Notes under the pieces: model-generated
Told to the model about the DNA's origin: nothing
What the model saw: only the letters and a program-made list of their open reading frames with translations
The model's database searches: none
Shown: positions 12,009 to 24,369 of the stretch, piece after piece
Position numbering within the stretch: position 1 is the stretch's first letter
Layout: the number at the start of each line of letters is the position of its first letter
Origin: Mactra quadrangularis
Taxonomy: Eukaryota > Mollusca > Bivalvia > Venerida > Mactridae
Length of the DNA: 64,000 nucleotides
Reading direction: 5' to 3'
Assembly: GCA_025267735.1 (NCBI GenBank)
Contig: CM046294.1
Coordinates: 43,809,570-43,873,569 of the forward strand
Translations under genes and position numbers: made by a program

Positions 12009-12052
12009 ATGATGATGATGATGATAATGATGGTGATGATGGTGATATGACA
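12009..12052. repeat. GAT/GGT microsatellite
   Basis: Imperfect trinucleotide run GATGATGATGATGATGATAA followed by TGATGGTGATGATGGTGATA. On the minus strand it gives a spurious poly-histidine frame. Confidence 0.9.
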
Positions 12053-13319
12053 GGCCTCTCATTTGGGTCACCAACTGTGACAAATCATGTTTCTTTCATT
12101 GAATCTACTTTCATCACAATCAGGAAATAGTTCTGGTGAAATTTTCAGGAATTTATACCTTGAAAGTAAATTAATATAGGCTAGCTTTCATAATAATATA
12201 CATTTAGAATATTGTAGTTACCCTTGGCCTCAGGTTTTCAGTTCACAAAATATTTCAATCTGAGATTTGACTCAAATTTCATTTTTTTCAATGCAGAATT
12301 TGTGTACAAAGGCATCATTTGACCCAGTTCTAGAGAAAAAAAAATACTTAAAAAAAGATGGCCGATACAACAGGGAAAATGGCGAATTCTGACGTTAAAT
12401 AATAATTGCCTTTTTTGGCTTCACTCAGTTCAAGTTTAAAGGCACTAATTCTTAGACCACTAACATATTGTCAAGAATTAGTGATAATATTAACATAAAT
12501 GGTTGTTGGAAATCATATTTGTGAGAAATTTTTGACTTGAGGCAAAACTCAATTTGAGAAATTTTGTGAAAATTGATCCCTGATGGCCGAGAGGAAATTG
12601 TGTAAGCCAGTGTGTATGTGTTTGGACAAAAATGGCATAAACTGTGATTTCATGTGTAAAAAGTACCTGATGAATTCCTTTTTGCAGACATTTAGGGGCC
12701 GTATTGACCCTAATATGACCCGATTTAACACTCTGAACCTTGTAAACCTCATAATTTGATTGGCCGAGTATTTTTAATTAGTTTTATTATATTTAGCCTG
12801 CTTCCGTTTTATTTTGTATATTTTAGAATGATCTTGCAAGTTTCCATGGAAATGAATGATGATAAAATTTAATCACACTTCACTTAACTTTTTATCAGAA
12901 GTATACATTTTGATTGAAGATGTAACTAACTTTTTATGTGTAGTGTAGAATAAAAATGTTGGAAAACATTTTTTATGAAAAAACAAATTTGGAAAAAAAA
13001 ATTTCACGTCTTAAAAGAGCCTAAATTAAGTTCTTGCTTTCAAATTGTATATACAAGTTAGGTATTACGCCCATTGCTTTAAAATGTTTTAAAAATCAGC
13101 TCTTTAATTTAATTTATTTTTAATGATTAAGTTGACATATTTGTTTCTATGGAAACGTGTAATTTCATATTATATTCTGCTGATTTGTTTTAGACATTTT
13201 TATGTTAAATTGTATCTTCCATGTTCCATGCTACATAATGAAGTCTTCTACATAAAACATAAAATGTCCAAACTTTTGTATGAATGCCTTATTTTTTATC
13301 TTCCTTTTCATTAATACAA
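12053..13319. other. intergenic, no gene found
   Basis: AT-rich sequence with no splice-bounded coding frame or RNA gene that I can recognise. Short open frames at 12549-12752 (-) and 13123-13314 (+) have no domain signature. Confidence 0.6.
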
Positions 13320-13684
13320 CAGCGTGTTCAGTTACCCTGAACGTTCCAAAACGTTCTATAACAATTTTCAGACATTAGCTCCAAATAAGTCTCAGTAAAC
13401 ACGTATCTAGTTTAAAAACAGGTTCGTGCTGTTAATGACTACATGTATTTATTTAATGCATATAAATTCAGCAGCGTGTTCAGTTACCCTGAACGTTCCA
13501 AAATGTTCCATAATGGAAATGTCAGAACAACTCAACACAAAGACAACCCAACCCGAGACAACTTAATCCCCAACTAACGGATTGAGTTGTCACAACATTG
13601 AGTTGAGTTATGCATGGGTTGAGTTGTCTTCGAGTTGAGTTCTCCCATACCCGTGTATTAGCTAACAGTCGTTACTGAACACGC
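13320..13684. mobile_element. CGTGTTCAG inverted-repeat element(s)
   Basis: The block CAGCGTGTTCAGTTACCCTG plus AACGTTCCAAAA occurs twice, at about 13320 and 13474. GTTACTGAACACGC at about 13670-13684 is the inverted counterpart of GCGTGTTCAGT. Between the second copy and the inverted end, CAACTCAAC and GTTGAGTTG words face each other. This points to a fold-back MITE (about 13473-13684) beside a partial second copy. Confidence 0.65.
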
Positions 13685-13879
13685 AGCAGTTCAACCTCTT
13701 TTGAGCAACACCCACTGGGAGGGACTAAAATGTGTTGCAGTTCAGAGGTTGTTGCTCTGCAGAGGTTAAATTCAATTGAAATAATGCCTATTGAAGGGAA
13801 ATATCAAAAGATGTTGTGCCGCGGGTTTCTTCAACAGAGAGAGTTTTATTTTCTTCTAAGTGCAATTTATAATCATTTA

Positions 13880-14070
13880 CGGCGACCATCTCTCACCTAA
13901 CCAAGCTTTCCTGGACATTTGTCTACAACCAGTACTCAACCACCATTTTACAAGGTTAACGACTACATTATATACCTTATTACTAGAGGGAACTAGCCAT
14001 TATTGTTGAATTTTATGGAAGGGTGTGACCAGTCCCAGAGAGGCTCGAACCAACAAGCACTTTAGAATGC
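13880..14070 (-). mobile_element. SINE copy, reverse orientation (ACGGCG...GGAAGGGTGTGACC family)
   Basis: On the plus strand: CACCTAACCAAGCTTTCCTG, GACATTTGTCTACAACCAGT, GGAAGGGTGTGACCAGTCCC and AGAGGCTCGAACC (inverted box B). The same words occur at 34610-34860, and a fragment (CACACCCTTCCATGAA) lies at 60600-60616. Confidence 0.65.
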
Positions 14071-16290
14071 TGGTATTAGATTTGAAATGTAATGTGTCAT
14101 AGACCTGAATGCAAGGAGGTTAAAACACTTGCTAAAAAATTTAAATCATGCCAGAATTAGAAACCTATCTTGGTATCTTTTGAATCATAAGTAAACGATA
14201 ACCATAGTCTGTATGCAACTGCTGAAATTCTAACATAGGAAGCCTTGGACAAACACAAGACTTGAACCCATGACTCTATCAGTGAGAGGTTATATTGATT
14301 GAAAGACCACTTGACCACAGAATAAAGACTATTCAAATAATAGCAAAATGTTGTACAGAGGACAGCCTCCATTATATAACAAGAGGTGACCTAATTAAAC
14401 TATAAAATTGTAAAAAATAATTTCCCCCCTAAATATTGGTGTGTTATGAAACTGGCTATGTTTATACACGCAATGTTTACGTGAACGACCCGTATTTCTA
14501 CACGTAGGTTCATTTATAATATAGAATACATTTCATCCCCAATTGTGAGTCATAATACATATGACATCAATATCGTGACTGTTTGTTTGTTTGGGTTTTA
14601 CGGCGCACCAACACAAAAAGGTCATATCGCGCAATATCGTGACTGTATATCGTCTTAAATTCACTGCAGATAATTATTTTGTGAATAAATTAGCTTTCAC
14701 GCGATATTCACTTACAAAACTTGTTTGGTACATCAGGTTACATCATAGTATTTTGAGTTTTACATGACTAAGGCGGTTGTGGTATAAACACGTGACAAAA
14801 TAGGCACAATGAACAAATACTTTGGTACATATTACCCGTCGTCTAAGTCGGGTAGAATACTCGTAGCAGTTTAATATGAAATATACCAACTCGCTTCGCT
14901 TGACAAATCTCATATCAAAGCGCTACACATACTCTACCAAATACATATTCTATTAAATTTGATCAGTCACATGGAAAATTAAATCATCTTTTTCAGTGCA
15001 CACGAAGTATTTTGATAAATACACCAACTTTTAGTTCAAGCAAGTTTTGTACCGTTTTTTTTTAAATTACTCAATATATTCAATGTTATATAATTTTCGT
15101 CAACGAAAATAAAATGTTGTTACCTGAATTATAACTGAGGGGGTAGTCATTATTGTGATTTGCCTGACCTGGTAACGATGGTGGTAAGGGGCAGGTAATC
15201 CAGACTACCGTTTTTTTTAAAGAAACTTAACTACTTAATATAGTCAATGTAATTAAGTTTATGAATAGTTGGTATGCAACTTCACAAACATACGCATGTT
15301 CTTTTTCATTTATTGCTTTGCCTACTAATTTGAACTTTTTAATTTTTTCAGCTCGATTGTGAAACAAATTCTCACAACTTATTTCATAATCATTTTCAAT
15401 TCCGCTTCATGTTCCCCAAGTACTGATCTAGTAAGATAAAGTTTCAAGCTCAAGCAAACAACGAAGTAGGTAGCAAATGGGATTCAAACCAATGCGGCGC
15501 TGGCTATTTGATGATTACCGGTCCAACGTCGATACCACTCGACCACGCCCGCTCCTTTGCATAGAGCTCTACTGTGAGCTACTGTGTCCTTGACTCGGGT
15601 TATTTTATATTTTCTTTCAAATGTGTTATTGTACAAAACAACTTTTAATGGATTATTGTCCGTCGAAACAAAAAACTTCTGTTCTCTTCTTGTTATGAAA
15701 CTCTGAGCTGAAAAACCAACTGAATGGAAGTTTTTTTGTTTTATAATCGTCTGATGTCATACCACAGACGCAGAAATTGTTTATGAATTCAATTTTCCAA
15801 TAACTACTCTACAAAATCGATTAGTTTCCATCGTCTCACAAAGGCAATGTGCTTTTGATATTGCTGTTTTATGTAACATGATCGCTGACTTCCTTTCCTG
15901 TGTTTTGATGTAAACGGAACGCAAAATAACAGTTGACCAAAATCAATCCAGCAGCTTGGGGAAAACATGCTTGGTGCAATGTAATACATAACTATTAGTT
16001 CAAACGATTCATAGATCCACGTTAAATGCGTGTTCAAAGGGGCTGATATATTTACTTGAACAAAAAACAAAGTAAAACATAACAACTAAATGTTTTAGTA
16101 ACATTGTATTTATAACACAACATACAGCTTTTTGTTAGATAATCAAAAGCATTAGACAAAAGAAGTACAAAAGCATATAAGAAATCGATATATTTTGATT
16201 ACATGCAAATATATCTACAATGTATATACATTTCATTCACAATTCTTGGCAATTATACAAATGGCATTTTATAATCAATATCCTGAATGT
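14071..16290. other. intergenic, repeats only
   Basis: No credible gene. A tRNA-like inverted SINE head occupies about 15475-15560 (box B complement GGGATTCAAACC; box A side ACCACTCGACCACGCCCGCT). Around 14590-14640 a fragment TTACGGCGCACCAACACAAA resembles the SINE tail near 34620. The remainder is AT-rich. Confidence 0.55.
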
Positions 16291-16350
16291 TAAACAATAA
16301 TGTATATAATAGAACAAAAAGAAAAACTACAAGCGTATGTACGAGTTCGT

Positions 16351-17683
16351 TTATGCAGCAGTTGCCAATACATTAGTGACAGTAGTATCCACGTGTTCCA
16401 GAATTTTTCTTTCCAGATTCTTGTCTTGAAGTTTACCTGTTACTTCCTCCTTCATACTGTCCTTAAACTTGTCACATGCCGTTGCAACAGAACGGTCTAT
16501 AACCTTTTTGTCATGGTCATTTCTAAAATACAGAATATTAAAGCTCATATACTAAACACATTTACTAATCAAAGCGCCAATAGCGCTGCCGGACATGTGG
16601 TTTGGCGGACTATATAAGAAATAGTTCACACACTCAGGGCCTGTTGGTCTAATAGTGACCAACCAGTCAGCCCTAAAACACATACTAGTAGTGGACCGAA
16701 GCCAAAAGCAACAGAATAAACAACGTAAACATTTTTAATCGGTCGAAACTAATAGCGTAAACTTTGTTCACATGGTACTATTTTTTTTATTCTGTGCAAA
16801 TTTTCACTTGGTTACACACTACTAATTGAACTAGCAATTATCCCTTAAATTACGCATGCGCGTCCTAATGTAGTCCCTGTGGTTGACTGAAATGAGGATT
16901 TGCTATCGCCTACTTCTAAACCTTAGTGAACCCCATGTAATAAAAATATTGAAAGACTTTCGTGCACATTGAAACCTAACGAATTCATACTAATAATAAT
17001 TCCTTACACATTAGATTCAAGTACGAACCAAGCAGGGCAAGAAATGCGAGCAAAGTGTTTATTCTATCCGGTATAAATGGCAAATACTACTGCTTAGTAT
17101 ATTAATGAGATTTGACTCCGCCCATTCACACGCTTATCAATACATGCATAAGTAAACACCTGTCACTGACACTAAGTCAAAGACGCATTGATTGACGGCA
17201 CTGCATTCATCGCCTTAATATACACTCCTTTGTAAATCAGATACACAAGTATCACTCCACAGGTTAAACTGGTCAGACATTTGAATCAACGATAGCTTTC
17301 GACTTGCCTTTCGGCGAAACCGCCGAAAATCTAATACATATTTTACCTTGCCAGGTTGAAATATTTTCAATTTACACGGCATTGCAATAAATCTATTTTG
17401 AATTTACTTGAATGTAATTTATTGGATGTCAGATTTGGTAGGACGAGTCTAAGAAAGAAGTTAATAAAAGTTTTCTAAATTGTTCGTGAATTATATAAAG
17501 AAAGGGATAAATTAATGATACTCACGCTGCTTTTCTGTAATTAAAAAGTTCCGAGACAGTCTTCATAAACCAGTTTGCAACTTGAACTAACTTGTCGTAA
17601 ATGAAGCTTGCAATCTCTTTGGCCACTTCAATTGCTAAATAGTACAATAATTGTTTCACCACTGGACCTATGACCTCTGCCAT
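16351..17683 (-). CDS. small two-exon protein of unknown function (109 aa)
   Basis: Exon A 17526-17683 (ATG at 17683) and exon B 16351-16522 (stop TAA) join in phase 2 across a GT-AG intron of about 1 kb (donor GTGAGT, acceptor TTTTAG). The start MAEVIGPVVKQ is chosen because the ATG follows an acceptor-like TTAATTTTAG, so a non-coding first exon probably lies upstream. The N-terminal ~45 residues are hydrophobic and amphipathic (QLLYYLAIEVAKEIASFIYD, then VANWFMKTVSELF). The C-terminal half is charged and helical (KFKDSMKEEVTGKLQDKNLE). There is no clear signal peptide, one cysteine, and no family I recognise. It could be a membrane-associated helical protein or a lineage-restricted gene. 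A decayed gene or chance ORF pair cannot be excluded. Confidence 0.6.
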
Positions 17684-17737
17684 ACTAAAATTAATGAATG
17701 TATAGTATAGAATGTAAATCAAATATAAACCAAAGCC

Positions 17738-17800
17738 ATTCGGAACACTTCGACCTTTCATTATCGTCGACCTTTCGACGATAATAACAATTATCAAGAT
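17738..17800. mobile_element. MITE end fragment (CATTCGGAAC family)
   Basis: CCATTCGGAACACTTCGACC matches the terminal inverted repeat of the complete element at 27098-27456. It is followed by a local palindrome, GTCGACCTTTCGACGATAAT. It lies just upstream of the first coding exon of the orphan gene, where it accounts for an in-frame upstream extension. Confidence 0.6.
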
Positions 17801-18262
17801 TTGAGCATTTTTGTGTCGACACCGGCTGACTTTAGCCAATCAGAACGTTGCATTAGAGGTCACGTGACCAAAATGATGACGTCGAGTAGCAAAAAAAAAG
17901 GGATGCGTGTATGGAATCGTCCACGGCGTGTATTATACGGTTACCTGTTTATAATACAAGAAAATATCATTATCGATATATGAACGGGTATCAATTTCAA
18001 GGAGTAACAATATAAAACAAAAAAAAAACATTCATGCCTATTCGTAACATGTACATTTATTGAAGAAAGCTTGTTTTTGTTGAAAACAACAACCTATCTT
18101 CCCTATTCCCGAGCGAGTTTATCAGTAAATATGAACGTTCGATGTGTAAAATTAATCTACTGTAAAGACATGCACTGTTTGATCTGCATATTGCTTGAAT
18201 CTTTATTCTCTATTGAGAATACACGGCTAAACGACGATTTCAAGTATTTTTGGAAATGCTAA

Positions 18263-18495
18263 TACTTATGAATGAATAAACTCGGATGGATTCGTGGGGG
18301 GTCTTCCCTGGATTTTCGGATTTTACTACCTACGCGAGGCGAAGCACGTAACGGTTACGCAAAATAGTTCTTGAAGTATAAACATAGATCTTTGTCTAAA
18401 CATATACATTTGTTTTAAATTGAATCAAATATTGTTCATTGATATCACTGAACTGTGTAATTTCACATTGACGGGCTAAAACCAAACGCCTAAAC
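18263..18495. mobile_element. internal fragment of the CATTCGGAAC MITE family
   Basis: Shares ATGAATGAATAAACTCGGAT, GATTCGTGGGGGGTCTTC, CTACCTACGCGAGGCGAAGC, ACGTAACGGTTACGCAAAAT and AGATCTTTGTCTAAACAT with 27122-27350. It lacks the terminal inverted repeats. Together with 27098-27456 it shows a long, well-conserved interior for a MITE. Confidence 0.75.
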
Positions 18496-18499
18496 CAAT

Positions 18500-19311
18500 C
18501 TGATTAAAACCCGATCTACATTTTTGTATTCATTGTTTTTAACAATGAATACTCTGTTAGCGGTATTCCGATCGGAGTCCTATACTGACCTATTGACCTA
18601 TATATCTAATCAAAAAAACCGAACAGCATCCGGATAATTCCGCTACAATAAAATAGTTCGCAAATAGTTCTTTTGTTTCATCGATCATCTGTGTATTCCT
18701 ACGCGTCAATTTAATTACGCATTTAACTCGATCTACATCAAACCTTTCTTGTGAACAATTGAACAATGGTAGACAAATTATTACGTAACTGATAATCGCG
18801 GATGTATACATCGATTTCATTCATGAAAAATTATGAATGAAACTACCTTTCCGTATCAAGCGCTATAGTCACGTGACTACAAATATGCATTTGCTGACAG
18901 ACATCGGAAGACAAAGGAATTGAAGGAAAGTACTCGAAACTAAATCAGTTTCTCTTAATGCAGTTTACAGTCATTCACATTATTGGAAGGAATTGTTTGC
19001 AAACAATTCCTTTCTATGTCAGCGCTCCCACTCCCAGAAATGAGAAAAAGAACGAACAACACATAATTGAACTCTGTTGCGACCCAGAAAATAATATAGC
19101 AACAGAAAAATGTGTATACTCGAGTACTATTAATTGCAGACGAGTTGAAAAAAATACAAATTTAAACAAATAGTACTTAAAATTATGATATTCAATGTTT
19201 TCACATTAATAAAACTTTATTCTATCTGTGTACGGAGAAAAGTTATTTTGTGCATTGCGCATTTTTATATGTCATGCATTTGTATATGTATATAAATTTA
19301 GCACGGAAATT
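18500..19311. other. intergenic, no gene found
   Basis: Contains a repeat end CCAATCTGATTAAAACCCGA at about 18495-18515, also seen at 29570 and inverted near 35290. Otherwise unremarkable AT-rich DNA. The open frame at 18958-19173 has no recognised signature. Confidence 0.55.
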
Positions 19312-19385
19312 AGCGTTGTGTCTGTGGCCTAGTGGTTAGCATGTCAGACTACCAATCATGAGGTCGCGAGTTCGGATCCTAGGCG
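19312..19385 (+). mobile_element. tRNA-derived SINE head with T-tract
   Basis: Box A-like GTGGCCTAGTGGTTAGC and box B-like GCGAGTTCGGATCC in tRNA spacing, then a run of T at about 19398-19415. The acceptor arms do not pair well, so it is a SINE rather than a working tRNA gene. Confidence 0.65.
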
Positions 19386-19749
19386 TATAACATTAATTTT
19401 TTTTTTTTTTTTTTGGTTTAGGCTACAAAAAATCGATCATGTTCGTCAGATTTACGCACTTAAAATTCAGAAAATGGAAAAAACTTTTTTGCTCTAGTTA
19501 CTTTTCACTTATAAAATGAAAACATCAATTATAAATGCAACCATGTTTGATCATCAGTTGAACACTGACGTAAACTTGATGTTTTCATCAACTCTACACT
19601 GCTCTAGTTATGTGACGTCATGTCCCCCTGCTGCGTTATTTACGACAAGCAGGTAAGACGGGGTAGAATATTTAACATTATAATTGTTAATGCCCCAAAA
19701 TACTCGACTGACTTATTTTGAAATAAATTTTGCATAACGTACCCCAAGA

Positions 19750-20160
19750 CTATATTTATATACCTAAAGGTTTAGTCAATTTTTATTTTAGAAGGGTTCT
19801 GATGTAATTGTTTTCTTTCACATAATTTATGACAAGCCTCTATTTATTCACTTTAAAGTTTTCCAGTTTGGTCCATTTTCATTTTATAGGGATGCTGACT
19901 CTAAAATCCTCATACATGATGGCTTAAATAATCTTAGTAGTTGTTTGTTGTTTAGTTGTTCCCATATCATCCAAATAATATAACTTTATTTATACTCAAA
20001 AAGTCAACAAGACTCGTCCATTTATATTTACGGGGGTGCTCAACTGGTACTCATTCTGGATTACTAAATTATATTGAGCAGTTGTATGTTGTTGAGTCAT
20101 TCTCTTATTTACCCAATAACATTAAGACTTTACTAAAACACCAACATCAACAGGTTTGAT
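19750..20160. repeat. degenerate ~90-140-bp tandem repeat
   Basis: Three loosely similar units share 'TTTATTTAYWC...AAG...', 'GTCCATTTTCATTTTATAGG', 'GGGTGCT' and 'AGTTGTTTGTTGTTTAGTTG' motifs. The clearest pair is at about 19938 and 20079 (spacing 141). No coding signature, although a 67-residue open frame overlaps it. Confidence 0.45.
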
Positions 20161-20689
20161 CTATCATGATGTTAGCCGAGCTTATTCTAAATTGTACAGA
20201 AATATTGGAAGTATTTAATTAAAGGTTAATATTGAATGAATTCACTTAGTGTATTAGCTATGCAGTATAGTAAATGCAAATGGAACAAAATACAGTTAAT
20301 TATGACGTATGTACCTTATGAAAAGCATTTATGTATGTTAACATATTGACATATTTCATCTTTGAATGTACATGATTGTATCATATCAATATGCTGAATA
20401 AATGACCAACTGGTATAAACACTAAAAAGTTACTTATTATGCTTTTTCTGAACTACATGCTATAATGTGATTTTCTGTATAATGTTCATATTTAACATGT
20501 ATTTTTCCATTTGTATAAAAATTCTCATGAAAATATCACACATTTATTCCTCGCCTTTCGATCGCTTCTCAAAATGTTTTTTTTTTTCGCTGGCCAGCTC
20601 TATTTTTTGAGACAAAATTCATAGAACATATGATCAATTCATTGAGGCCTTAACGCCATAGCAACACATATTGTATAGGTTATATCACG

Positions 20690-20885
20690 GAGATCAGTCC
20701 ATCCACTCACTGTTCCTGAAAAGGCAAAATCTCTGGATCTAGCTGTTAACCAAAAAGAAATCACATCGATGACTGAGTGGTAGGAGGGAGAATTACCGTA
20801 AAAATTATTTCATAACTAAGCTCAACGAAAGTATGCCCCGCCCATGAATAAAACCTACGACCCCTCGATCAGTAGAATAATGGGC
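20690..20885 (-). mobile_element. SINE copy related to 6240-6466
   Basis: Plus-strand words ACTGTTCCTGAAAAGGCAAA, ATCTCTGGATCTAGCTGTTA, TTTCATAACTAAGCTCAACG and GTATGCCCCGCCCATGAATA match the HSPG2-intron SINE. The head end is inverted (ACGACCCCTCGATCAGTAGA). Confidence 0.65.
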
Positions 20886-21689
20886 CTGTAAAATGAAATA
20901 TGAAACACAGTTGACTATGAATGATAAGAAGGTAATGAGTGATATCGAAATAGTATCTTTGAACTTGTTGAAGTCATCAACATAATTAATGTTTGGAACA
21001 TATATCACCTTTTCTAGTTTGTGTGTACTAATGAACTCGGGTATTAAATCTTAGCATAACACTTTGAATCTTAACATTTGTTTATTTTCTTACATAATAT
21101 AGATAATTTGTGCATATAAAACACTTTCAACTATTTTGCAAAAAAATAACCCCATTCACTTGACGACATTAACCTCTTTGTTAAATCAGTTCATCGAATG
21201 AAAAAAAGAAATTTATCATACAATTAATTCTTAATAATATTTGTAAATCTTAACCTTCATCATTAAACACCATCAGTGCAGGTAAAATTAATTTCTAAGA
21301 CCTTTATGATAAGCAGAAATGGGGTTAAATACATTACTTTCTATTCAGTTACTATATAAATCATAGAATAGCAGCAGGGTGTTAGTCCAACTTTACTAAA
21401 AAATGTGCACTACGTAGCACACATAACAGATATCAATTACATAGTTTTAAATCTCTCCTATATTAGATTTTTTGACACACAGACTAATTAAATAATGTGA
21501 TAGTCATATTGTAACAGTTAATAGCATTGACTAATTACAACAGTAGTCATAGTAATACGTAAATTCAATCGTTCAATATTGTAAATGACTCAAGCAGATT
21601 TTTATTGTGAAGAGAGTTTGATAAAAAATGTAATCACCAGCATTAATAATATCTACGGTCATTCTGTCCCCTTCCCCTGATTCTAAGTC

Positions 21690-21830
21690 ATGTAGGACAG
21701 TCGTCAGTCACTGACAAAGTATGCACCCAGTAGTTTGTTAACAGCAAAATCCTGAGATAAAGCTTCTTCAGGAACAGTGAGTAGGTGGACTGACCGCTGT
21801 GATATAATCTATATAAGGTGTTGCCACAGC
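21690..21830 (+). mobile_element. SINE body fragment related to 6240-6466 (opposite orientation)
   Basis: TGACAAAGTATGCACCCAGT, AGTTTGTTAACAGCAAAATC, TTCAGGAACAGTGAGTAGG and TGGACTGACCGCTGTGATAT are the reverse-orientation counterparts of the body at 20690-20885, including the TATAACCTATA-type end. Confidence 0.6.
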
Positions 21831-21934
21831 ATAAAACCCAACAAAAATTGAATAAATCTTAACACAATGAATACCCCAGTACTTTCAGTGCTTTGATTAC
21901 CGCTCGCACAGGATATGTGTTTACGCAGATTGCG

Positions 21935-22046
21935 CCTAAACGATCGTGTATTTGTTTACTTCAACTTCGGTTTTTCAAAATGGTGTTTAAATAATGTATG
22001 TCCGAGGTTATTGCTAACGAATGGCCGAGGAGTTCCGAATGAAACC
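21935..22046. mobile_element. right-end fragment of the CATTCGGAAC MITE family
   Basis: GCCTAAACGATCGTGTATTT and GAATGGCCGAGGAGTTCCGA plus ATG match the right end of 27098-27456 (GCCTAAGCGATCGTGTATTT, GAATGGCCGAGGATGTTCCG). The left end is missing. Confidence 0.7.
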
Positions 22047-23079
22047 AGAGCTTGAACTACTTAATTAAAATGATTAAACTAATTAAACGCTTCAAAAACT
22101 TTTAATTGATTAGTAGGCAAATTTTCATTTCTAATTTTCCTAGTTTTGGATTTTACTAATTATGTGTTAAAATAAGCATTTACTGATATGTAACTACAAG
22201 CGTTTATTATAGTACAACAAATATATCCAAACCGACCCAGAATGATAAAAGGACAAAACTCGACCAATGAAAATGTCTGAGGTCACGAGGAATTACAATC
22301 TTATCATAAAATTTAAAAAAATAAATATTTTTTAAAATCTTACTTACTTGAAAAACAATATTCATATGAAAAAGTCCTTTAACAGATTCCAGCAAAATGC
22401 CGAACAAAGCCAGACGCTGGCATTATATAGCAGACATTGGGATATTTTTAGAAACTCGTAAATCATTCCTTGGGATTTCGATTTTTCTTGTGCAAGACTA
22501 GATCAATGGGTTAGACATTACGAAAAGAGGCATCTAAAGGGATTTGAAGATGACATATCACACCCGTCGATCATGTTTATCTTACACTTTAACATGTTTT
22601 AAAGTCTTAGATTATACCATCATTAAACCAAGTTTAATTTTCTTAATTTAATTGTTATGAACTTAAATCATAAATACAAACATGTACGTCAATCCCAGTT
22701 GAACCTCTCTTGATTACGTGTCAGTGTAATCCCAGATATCAGAATCCAAAAATCCCCCTTTTATTCAATACCTTTAAATATACAAATGTAATTCCAGTTC
22801 CATTCTATCAATCAAATGGAAAATTTTGATCATTTTGTTGGATTCAGTCCAAACAATCTATGAATTTGTACAGACATAGAAAATACAATGTAGAGCGTCG
22901 CATGGTTGAGTGCTCGAATTCGAGTTCGCACCATGGATTTTTATCGAGTTACATTTGGCGTCCAACGTAAATAACCCACTAGCAGTAATGTGATTGCATC
23001 CTTAGATATCCCAACAGACGAAGACGATTTCTGTTTATGAGGGGTTTAGGTAGCAAATGTATAATACGGCAAATCTATA

Positions 23080-23205
23080 ACCTTGCCTTCAAGCTGTAGC
23101 TTTTATGGCGATGTAGTTCTAAGTGTCCGCTAAGGACTCAATAGGACGTTAGTTCTAAACTCAGTTAGGGTCATGGACTTTTATCGGATTACATACATAC
23201 ATGTA
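23080..23205 (+). mobile_element. SINE (CTTGCCTTCAAGCT...GGATTTTTATC family)
   Basis: ACCTTGCCTTCAAGCTGTAG, CTTTTATGGCGATGTAGTTC and TCATGGACTTTTATCGGATT match 59885-60000 (CCTTGCCTTCAAGCTAGCTT, TTATGGCGACTGATAGAGTG, ACCATGGATTTTTATCAGG). A further partial copy (GCACCATGGATTTTTATCGA) precedes it at 22900-22960. Confidence 0.6.
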
Positions 23206-23649
23206 CAATGAATAAATGTATATACAAGTTATCCCTTTAGGCACCTCATTTCTTTACTACATGTATGTCTAAGAATGAAATAATATTCAAGAAAGACAAC
23301 TCAAATTGAAATTTTGACTAAATATAGCCTATCAAGTATCGTTCACAGTTACTTCCCTTCATTAATAAATTTTACGTAGTACCCATGAAAGTACCGTGTT
23401 CAAGATGTAATTGGATAATGAAACATTTTTTAGGCATCAGTAAGTTCAGTTACGAGTTTAATTTAATGTGAGAAAGGCTAGCCTGGTTTCTTTAATCGCC
23501 GGTTCACGTAAAAAAATCAAGGAATAATTTATACTTGGACAAAACTGAATCTAAAAAGTGAATCAGGAAGTCGCCTGACATATGGTCACGTAATTTCCTC
23601 TGAATTTTCCATTACATGAAAGTTTAAATTATAAGAAAAGCTTCATTGT

Positions 23650-23722
23650 TCACCGGCATTTGGAACACCTCGACCATTTACTGAAAGATTCCTAGTGAAT
23701 GGCCGAGGAGTTCCGGATATGT
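23650..23722. mobile_element. minimal CATTCGGAAC fold-back copy
   Basis: Both terminal inverted repeats are present (GCATTTGGAACACCTCGACC and GGCCGAGGAGTTCCGGAT) with only about 20 bases between them. It is a deletion derivative of the family. Confidence 0.65.
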
Positions 23723-24369
23723 TCACCCGGGGAGTAGGCATAGCATTGATCAATTAAAAGTTTTACATACTCGTAAATCGAGACGGCAGGCGCGTTGTAG
23801 TTGGGGCCACAGGAGCCGTGGCTGCGGCCCCAATATTTATGGCAAGCAGTGGCAATGGGGCCGCGTAATAATTTTACATGACGCATATTGAAAATCTTCA
23901 GGTCTGGCTACACGCCTGAAACCAGTCGGACTTGGTCAAGGTTAAAGTAACACCAAGTCAACGTTCAATTCTCCATTACAAACTGTTGCTATGGTCAAAA
24001 TTTGAAGCGTATATCTTGTAAAATGAAAAACTAGGTCAATAGGCCAATTTAAAACCATAATAATAGCCAAATACGAGTTATGGTACGAAGATTTGTTCTA
24101 AAACAGGGGGTACTGAAAGAGCATGGAAACCGAGTTTCCTACGCGCCTGGACGGTGCTTGCCACCCTAGACCTTGCTATATACGTAATAGATCATTGAGC
24201 TTTAGACTTGTCAAGTACCTGTAAAACCATTGTTTGGGTACTTAGTTCCTCCTCCATTTGAATTTCATGCAAAAACAAACCAGTTTTTTCCCAATGACGT
24301 ATCTATGATATAATAATTCTACGTCTATGTTTTTTTCATTGAGCAAAACAAAACAGTCAGAATTGTATA

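Noticed and set aside
11853..12083. Poly-histidine open frame
   Set aside because: Product of the GAT/GGT microsatellite read on the minus strand.
17684..17839. In-frame N-terminal extension of the orphan gene starting at 17839
   Set aside because: It runs through a MITE end (CATTCGGAACACTTCGACC), and an acceptor-like TTAATTTTAG sits immediately before the inner ATG, so the extension is more likely an artefact.
19312..19385. Possible functional tRNA gene
   Set aside because: Acceptor ends do not pair, and the tRNA-like part is followed by a SINE-style tail and T-tract.
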